DNA of 64,000 nucleotides from Pusillimonas sp. TS35. GTDB lineage: Bacteria; Pseudomonadota; Gammaproteobacteria; Burkholderiales; Burkholderiaceae_B. A program made the translations under genes and the position numbers. The notes under the pieces were generated by a model. That model had not been told where the DNA came from, did not search any database, and saw only the letters and a program-made list of their open reading frames with translations. The DNA lies in the NCBI RefSeq assembly GCF_009857885.1, contig NZ_WWER01000001.1, positions 372,001-436,000 on the forward strand. Reading direction: 5' to 3'. How positions within the stretch are numbered: position 1 is the stretch's first letter; each line of letters starts with the position of its first letter. Below, piece by piece: positions 56,479 to 64,000 of this stretch.

Positions 56479-57906
56479 ATGTCCACGACACAACCCCTGG
56501 TGTTAATGGCGCCGGGCCAGCCTGGCCTGGTATTTGGCATCCAATGGTTCGCCACATTGGATGCCACGCCCGAAAGCTCGTTGCGGCGTCTTGCCCGTGA
56601 GCACCATGCCACTCACACCGTTCCAGGTGCTTATGGCGCGGGCACAGTTGGGCTGGCACGCCTTGCTACCTATCCGTCGCCGGCCCATGGCACATCATAT
56701 TCTCTGAGGCGCGGAAAGGGGCTTTGCCTGCGTATCAATCGGTATATACAGCGGGGATCGACGCGGGCCAGGCTGCCAATGTATTCGGCGGCGCAGGCGC
56801 TGGCTGGCTTACTTCCCACCGGCTCCCAGGCGTTTGTCATGCAGCTGGAAGACGGTGTGTTTTGGCTGGCAGGAGTGCACGAAGGTGCTGTCATTACGCG
56901 TGCCGACCGCTTGTTTACGTGCCGTGGGGACGCCGAACAAGCGGTCGCTGATCTACGCCTGGCCTATCCGGCGCTTGGGGGTGCACCTTGCGGCGGGCCT
57001 TCAGCCTGCCCTGATATCCAACAGCTTCGACGGGCCATTGGCCCGGCAAGTCAGCTCCAACCGGCGCCAGCCCGGCGTGCCTGGCCACATCGGGCGATCC
57101 TGGTGTTTCTATTGGCGTTTGCGTTCGCCATCTACTTGCCAGACCGCATGGGTGCATTCTCGTCGCCCCCGTTGGGTGTGAGTCAATACACTACTAGTCC
57201 GCCGATGCACGCTTCAACCCAAGGCTTGGCGCTGCGGCAGCCAGGCGCTGCCTTCCTGGAGCCCTTGCTGGTCATGCTGCAAAGGCTGCCAGTCGTTCAT
57301 GCGGGTTGGGTGTTCAATCATGTCGATTGCGCTGCAGTTTCCGCATCTGACGCTTCTATGATGCAGTGGCATTGCACGGCGGCTTACGACCGCAGGCCGC
57401 TGGGCACCAGCGCCTCGTTTGTCCGCAACGGATTACCAGGGTGGTCAGTGAGTTTCCCTTCTCTTGACGAGGCGAAGGCAAGCTGGACTGCGGAGCCGGA
57501 GCGTGCCTGGATCCCTGGAGTCAATAAGGTTGCTGCAGCGCCCGTTCAGCTTCAAAGCGCACTGCAGGAAATCGCACCGGCGTTCAGCTCACTGGATTTG
57601 GGGTCTGGTGGTGAGGCCATGATCCGTGCATCGCCCCAGGGTGCGGCAGGCGGCGCAATGGTCCCGCGGTCGTTGCATCTCGCCGGGCCACTGCGATCGC
57701 TCGCACTCCTACTCCCTCATGAAAGCCACATTGCTTGGCATCGCGCCACGCTGCGCCATCAACCCGCGGCGATGCCGGGCCTGCGCAACAGCCGTCTGCA
57801 CGTCACGCTCGAAGGAACTGTCTATGAAGCCTCAACGATATCTTCCACGCCTGCGCCTGAAGAGAGGCCGCCAGCGAATCCGTCTGGCTACGTCCAGGCG
57901 CGTTGA
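56479..57906 (+). CDS. pilO: Type IVb pilus assembly protein PilO
   Basis: Inner-membrane assembly platform component of thin-pilus systems. The 475-residue protein has a cytoplasmic N-terminal half, one membrane helix at about residues 202-220 (ILVFLLAFAFAIYL) and a periplasmic C-terminal half. Assignment rests on position, length and topology between the secretin and PilP more than on a strong motif. I start at ATG 56479; the frame upstream overlaps pilN. Its end overlaps pilP by 83 bases, a long coupling overlap. Confidence 0.75.
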   Translation: MSTTQPLVLMAPGQPGLVFGIQWFATLDATPESSLRRLAREHHATHTVPGAYGAGTVGLARLATYPSPAHGTSYSLRRGKGLCLRINRYIQRGSTRARLPMYSAAQALAGLLPTGSQAFVMQLEDGVFWLAGVHEGAVITRADRLFTCRGDAEQAVADLRLAYPALGGAPCGGPSACPDIQQLRRAIGPASQLQPAPARRAWPHRAILVFLLAFAFAIYLPDRMGAFSSPPLGVSQYTTSPPMHASTQGLALRQPGAAFLEPLLVMLQRLPVVHAGWVFNHVDCAAVSASDASMMQWHCTAAYDRRPLGTSASFVRNGLPGWSVSFPSLDEAKASWTAEPERAWIPGVNKVAAAPVQLQSALQEIAPAFSSLDLGSGGEAMIRASPQGAAGGAMVPRSLHLAGPLRSLALLLPHESHIAWHRATLRHQPAAMPGLRNSRLHVTLEGTVYEASTISSTPAPEERPPANPSGYVQAR

Positions 57907-58396
57907 GCGCGCTGCCTCAGGCTTTATGTTCTTTGTTCTCGCGGCTGCCGTGCCGGTCGCGGCCCAGCCCGCGGCGGTTCCGTCCATACGAGATCAATGG
58001 CTTCAGGAACAACAGTCCGTACGTGAACTAATGCGTATGGAGACCGAAGAGGCATCAACCCGATTGCAGCCCGCCGATCAGTTTGCGCCTCACGCGACGC
58101 AGAGCGATGCGCGCGGCGAAGCGGCGGACGATGCCTTGGTGCTGGTCGGCATTTACGGATTCGGCAAACGGATGACTGCACAGGTTCTGATCGATGGACG
58201 GCCGCATCTGTATCGTCAAGGCCGCGCGCAGCCGCTTGCGCAAGCTCGGCTTGCGTTGCACGGCGCCGACGCGCCCCTTGAAGCCGTTTATACCTTGCAG
58301 GGGATGAGCGATTCATGCGTGCGGCTTGCTCGCGGGGAGCGTCCCGTTACGCTATGCCTGCATCCCGAACTCCAGCGGCCTTCGGAGCAACCATGA
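57824..58396 (+). CDS. pilP: Type IVb pilus protein PilP
   Basis: Periplasmic protein of the PilP family in thin-pilus systems, probably linking PilO to the secretin. The 190-residue protein has a very basic N-terminus (about ten Arg/Lys in the first 30) followed by a hydrophobic signal/anchor (FMFFVLAAAVPVAAQPA, about 34-50). The core includes VLVGIYGFGKRMTAQVLIDG. I start at ATG 57824 because the upstream frame lies inside pilO. It overlaps the ATPase gene by four bases. Confidence 0.75.
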   Translation: MKPQRYLPRLRLKRGRQRIRLATSRRVERAASGFMFFVLAAAVPVAAQPAAVPSIRDQWLQEQQSVRELMRMETEEASTRLQPADQFAPHATQSDARGEAADDALVLVGIYGFGKRMTAQVLIDGRPHLYRQGRAQPLAQARLALHGADAPLEAVYTLQGMSDSCVRLARGERPVTLCLHPELQRPSEQP

Positions 58397-60087
58397 AGGC
58401 GTTATTGTTTTCGCCACTGAATCGCTTGCGGGCCCAGGCCCCCGCAAGGCTGTCGCTGCGTTTCGACGCCGCTGCGGCTGTGGCCCTGCATCACAGAGAT
58501 GAAGTGCAGGCGTTGCGGCCAGGGGTAATCCGGATACTCACCGACACCTTCGATGTCGCTGCATTGGCTGGCAGAATGGTGCCGGCGCTTATGGAAGACG
58601 GCAGCGTTGCCATTTTTTCGCTTGCAGCCCATGTTGGCGGCGATCAGGCTGATGCGTTGGCGCGCCGGATAGTTCTGCGGGGGCATAGAGCGGCATCTCC
58701 ACCACGTTATGCGGTCACTGCGCCCCTGCTGCTGGCGCTCAGCCGCGGCCAGTGCGCCGTGGGTGATGCGCCTGCAGGCGCTGATACCGGTGAACGGCAG
58801 TCGAGTACCGCACTAGCTGCCGCGTTTCACGATCTGATTGCATGGGGTGTCCGCCACAAGGCCAGCGATATCCACTTCAACTTGCGTGATCGCGAGCCGA
58901 ATTCTGAAGTCCGTTACACGATTGCTGGCCATTATGTGGCGCCGGAACGCTCGCGCTGCCTGTCCACAGCCATGCTTCGCGACATGCTGGCTGTGGCATG
59001 GATGGATGTGCGGGGTGGCAGCGGCGCGGTCTTCGATCCTCTGCGAGAGCAGCAGGGGTCACTGCAGATGTCGATCGATGGTGCGCTGTATCTCCTGCGC
59101 TGGGCATCCATGGCGGCGGAAGCCGGCGCCAGCGTCTGCCTGCGCATCCTCACGCGCGACCTCGCCGTTGCGAACAGTGGGTTGGCACAGTTGGGCTACT
59201 TGCCGGCACAGTGCGCCCAGATCGAGCGCGCACTGCTGTCGCAGGGCGGCGCGGTCGTGTTTGCAGGTACTGTCGGTTCGGGAAAGTCGACAAGCCTGGC
59301 GGCGCTGGTAAGTGGCTTGGCTGCGCACCGCAAAGTCCTGACGCTCGAGGATCCTGTCGAATATCTTATTCCGGGCGCTATTCAGAATGCCATCGTGCGC
59401 AACCTTGACGAGGTCGCGCACGATGCCTATGCCGCCAAGCTGCGAGCGGTGAAACGATCCGCCATGAGCGATGTATTGCTGGGCGAAGTACGTGATATTG
59501 AAACGGGTCGGGCGTTTATGGATCTGGCTATCTCGGGTGTCAATCTCTATACCACCGTGCATGCGCCCAGCGCCGCACTGATACCGGCTCGCCTCGCGTC
59601 GGATTTCATCGCGATCCCGAAGAGCTTCCTGGCCACTCCAGGTGTGCTCAAGCTGCTTGTCTATCAGGCCTTGCTGCCTGCGCTATGTCCACATTGTTCC
59701 CTGCCTGTCCAGTCACTGACTATAAACGGGGGAGCGCATCCCGGTGGTGGCTGGCGCGATGGCGCCCAGTGGCGTGCATGGCTCAACGTATTGGCAGGGT
59801 TGTATGGTGAGCGCGTTCATATCACGCGCATCCGCAACGCCGAAGGCTGCGATCGCTGTCGGGCGGGCAACCTGCCTGAACTATACGGCTATAACGGCCG
59901 AACGCTGGCCGCCGAGGTCATGGAACCATGCCTGGATCGGCATCCCCGTCCCGATGCCATGGCGTGCGCGGTGGGCAAGGCATTGCAAGGCGAAATTGAT
60001 CTGCGCGACATCGAATGCCGATTCCATGCCTTTGAAACAATACGGCGGCGTGCGGCTGTGTCGGACGATCACCGGGCTGCATCATGA
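58393..60087 (+). CDS. pilQ: Type IVb pilus assembly ATPase PilQ
   Basis: Secretion-type ATPase that drives pilin assembly. The 564-residue protein has the Walker A GTVGSGKS at about 292-299, an Asp box with EDPVEYLI, Walker B-like MSDVLLGEVRD, a His box TTVHAPSA and a four-cysteine zinc site (CPHC near 436 and CDRC near 490). It is the only motor in the cluster; no PilT-type retraction ATPase is present. ATG 58393 overlaps the pilP stop (ATGA). Confidence 0.87.
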   Translation: MKALLFSPLNRLRAQAPARLSLRFDAAAAVALHHRDEVQALRPGVIRILTDTFDVAALAGRMVPALMEDGSVAIFSLAAHVGGDQADALARRIVLRGHRAASPPRYAVTAPLLLALSRGQCAVGDAPAGADTGERQSSTALAAAFHDLIAWGVRHKASDIHFNLRDREPNSEVRYTIAGHYVAPERSRCLSTAMLRDMLAVAWMDVRGGSGAVFDPLREQQGSLQMSIDGALYLLRWASMAAEAGASVCLRILTRDLAVANSGLAQLGYLPAQCAQIERALLSQGGAVVFAGTVGSGKSTSLAALVSGLAAHRKVLTLEDPVEYLIPGAIQNAIVRNLDEVAHDAYAAKLRAVKRSAMSDVLLGEVRDIETGRAFMDLAISGVNLYTTVHAPSAALIPARLASDFIAIPKSFLATPGVLKLLVYQALLPALCPHCSLPVQSLTINGGAHPGGGWRDGAQWRAWLNVLAGLYGERVHITRIRNAEGCDRCRAGNLPELYGYNGRTLAAEVMEPCLDRHPRPDAMACAVGKALQGEIDLRDIECRFHAFETIRRRAAVSDDHRAAS

Positions 60088-61223
60088 ACATTGTTCCACC
60101 AATCTCAGCCCGAGGCGGCCGTTCCTTCATGCAAGGCATTAGGCTGTGGCGTGATAACCGCCATATGCGCGCCAAGCGCGGGGATTACTGCGATTACCTT
60201 GGCGCTTTGCTTTCGGGGCAGCGTGGTGCGCGAACCCTGCGCGCCATATTTGCCCAGGATGCCGCGCGCCACGGGGCAACGACCGTGCGCGGAAGGCTGT
60301 CTGCGCACTGGATGCGCGCCTATGAGGCCAGCGGCGGCGATCTGTATATCACCTGGCAGGGCAGCTTCCCGCAGGATGAGCGCGCCGCGCTGCGGGTGCT
60401 CCAGGCCGCCGGAAGCGATGCGCTGATCGATGCGTTCAAGGCTCTCTCGGCGGACTGCGACCTGATGCGCAGGATACGTGACATCTACGTTGGCTCGCTT
60501 TGTTCGGCTGGTGTTGCAATGATGTTGCTGACGGCGATGTTGCTCGCTGTCGCCTGGTGGACCACGCCCCGGCTGTTGCATGCGTTCTCGGCCCTGCCGC
60601 CGGCGTACTACGGTGAACTGACGCACGCGTTGACACGTTTGGCCGAATGGGTGCGGGCAGGCTGGCTGGCGGCGCTCGTAACTGCGACCGGCGCATGGGC
60701 ATTCATGATCTGGTCACTGCCCAACCTCGTGTGTGGTGTGCGGGTTCGGCTGGACCGTCTCGGTCCATGGCGTCTGTACCGCCAGTATCAGAGCCTGCGC
60801 CTGTTTGGCCTTCTGAGCATTCTGCTGGGGCAGGGTGAAGGTGGCCCCACGCGGTTGCGGACGGCGCTGCAAGCCTTGGGTACCGGCGCTACACCGTGGT
60901 TGTCGTCTCAGATCGAGCGCATGCTGGCCCGTATCGAGGCAGGCCATACGGGCGCCGCCAGCTTCGATACGGGCTTGCTGGCACAAGAACACTATTGGTT
61001 TCTCGCAGACCTCATCACGGCACGCGGGCTCGGCGCGGGCCTCCCACTGGGCGCGGGCCGCCTGCGCGAACAACTGCTTTCGGCTGCTGGCCGGCACGCG
61101 CTGCGCTTGCGCTGGGGCCTGTTGCTTGGGGTGTTGTTCTGCATGCTGGGGCTCGGCGTGTGGCATTACGCGGTCATCGACGAACTTCGTCGCGCGCTTT
61201 TGCTGCTTTACGCCGACCAGTAG
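60084..61223 (+). CDS. pilR: Type IVb pilus inner-membrane platform protein PilR
   Basis: Polytopic GspF-family protein on which the ATPase acts. The 379-residue protein has cytoplasmic helical domains separated by membrane helices near 142-160, 187-210 and 345-365, the usual T2SF layout. The helix near 142 includes GVAMMLLTAMLLAVAWW. ATG 60084 overlaps pilQ by four bases, continuing the chain of overlaps from pilL. Confidence 0.85.
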   Translation: MNIVPPISARGGRSFMQGIRLWRDNRHMRAKRGDYCDYLGALLSGQRGARTLRAIFAQDAARHGATTVRGRLSAHWMRAYEASGGDLYITWQGSFPQDERAALRVLQAAGSDALIDAFKALSADCDLMRRIRDIYVGSLCSAGVAMMLLTAMLLAVAWWTTPRLLHAFSALPPAYYGELTHALTRLAEWVRAGWLAALVTATGAWAFMIWSLPNLVCGVRVRLDRLGPWRLYRQYQSLRLFGLLSILLGQGEGGPTRLRTALQALGTGATPWLSSQIERMLARIEAGHTGAASFDTGLLAQEHYWFLADLITARGLGAGLPLGAGRLREQLLSAAGRHALRLRWGLLLGVLFCMLGLGVWHYAVIDELRRALLLLYADQ

Positions 61224-61309
61224 TTGGCGCATTTCGCTGGCAGCATCAGCCACGGTTTCCAATCGCCGGCGCGGCCGCTGCGCGCCGGCATTCCTTTCCA
61301 GAGGTGTTT

Positions 61310-61870
61310 ATGGCATCACATTCAGCTTCCCAGCGCGGCTTCTCGCTGCTTGAGATCTCCATTGTCAGCGCGGTGATTCTGTTGATCGCCGTGATCGGGA
61401 TTCCTGTCATTGGCAACTATATTGTCGAGAGCAAGGTTCCGCGCGTTGGCGAGGAACTTGCTCGTTTTATCATGCAAGTGCGCATCAACGGCCAGGTGGC
61501 GGGGCAGTTTCCTTATCGTGGCGTAAATACCGTTGCTTTGGCAGAAACGGCGCGCGAGTCTGGCGTGCTGACGGTGGCGGGCGACAGAGGAGCGCCGCGT
61601 GTGCTGCATGGCCTGGGAGACGGTGGAGAAGTCCAGGTGGCGGCGTCCACTGACGGGGCGTTGCTCACCATCACTCTGTCCGGCGTCAGCCATGTCGCAT
61701 GCCCAGGCATTGCAACGGTCCTGCAACGCCTCGCCTCCGTTGTTGCTGTCGGCAACGACAGACAGGCGCTCGCAGTGGTCAAGAACCAGACTACGCCATA
61801 CAGTCCGATACTGGTGCGCGGCCTATGCGGCCGCGGCAGTGTCAATACCTTTGTGTTCACGTTGGCTTAG
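61310..61870 (+). CDS. pilS: Type IVb major prepilin PilS
   Basis: Probable major pilin. The 186-residue precursor has a class-III leader with cleavage expected after G10 in QRG-FSLLEIS; Glu is at mature +5 as required. A hydrophobic helix follows (about 11-35). Two cysteines near the C-terminus (ACPG and GLCGRG) could form the pilin disulfide loop. AGAGG precedes ATG 61310; a longer frame would overlap pilR. No prepilin peptidase gene is present in the window. Confidence 0.85.
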   Translation: MASHSASQRGFSLLEISIVSAVILLIAVIGIPVIGNYIVESKVPRVGEELARFIMQVRINGQVAGQFPYRGVNTVALAETARESGVLTVAGDRGAPRVLHGLGDGGEVQVAASTDGALLTITLSGVSHVACPGIATVLQRLASVVAVGNDRQALAVVKNQTTPYSPILVRGLCGRGSVNTFVFTLA

Positions 61871-61878
61871 GGACTGGT

Positions 61879-64000
<2,122 letters not shown>

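Overview
The window is a GC-rich (roughly 60-65%) chromosomal segment from a betaproteobacterium of the order Burkholderiales. It is most like Alcaligenaceae (Bordetella, Achromobacter, Pusillimonas relatives), judging by the sequences and neighbourhoods of the paa, cco-fnr, rho-trxA, parE-parC and glnE genes. No rRNA, tRNA, CRISPR array, prophage or insertion sequence was recognised. The species cannot be named from sequence alone.

Layout. 1-1150: end of an unidentified gene, a terminator, a C-tract-rich noncoding stretch, then a LexA-type operator in front of a 59-codon membrane-protein gene. 1156-5139: housekeeping genes rplS, a CoA-pyrophosphatase Nudix gene, rsgA, an M48 protease gene and orn. 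5226-14733: phenylacetate catabolism, with the repressor gene paaX divergent from paaA-B-C-D-E-N-G-I-K. The ring-epoxidase, aldehyde dehydrogenase, isomerase, thioesterase and CoA ligase are present. A fused ring-opening hydratase and the late beta-oxidation genes are absent. 14900-20135: acpS, nagZ, uvrC, pgsA and a fosmidomycin-resistance-like MFS gene. 20246-22696: queF divergent from isocitrate lyase, with several palindromes between them.

22771-30630: the cbb3 oxidase locus. A perfect FNR box precedes a P1B-ATPase-like gene that has lost all its soluble domains. It is followed by ccoS-N-O-Q-P-G-H, a small membrane protein gene and a convergent fnr gene. 30976-35323: clpB behind a sigma-32-type promoter, a nucleoside deaminase gene and a CynX-like MFS gene. 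A decayed queH remnant lies before glnE. 38449-53668: yhdP-like, gdhA, rho, trxA, parE, parC, a ferredoxin-reductase gene, dadA and an orphan UgpB-like binding-protein gene. 53890-62907: a compact type IVb pilus operon of the R64 thin-pilus kind (pilL-N-O-P-Q-R-S-V). 62990-64000: the start of alaS.

How the genes work together. FNR, encoded here, probably switches on the cbb3 oxidase operon when oxygen falls. PaaX probably represses the paa operon until phenylacetyl-CoA forms. The paa pathway yields acetyl-CoA, which aceA can route through the glyoxylate shunt. The most unusual items are the ATPase-domain-less CcoI-like protein, the SOS-controlled small membrane protein, the queH remnant and the reduced thin-pilus cluster.
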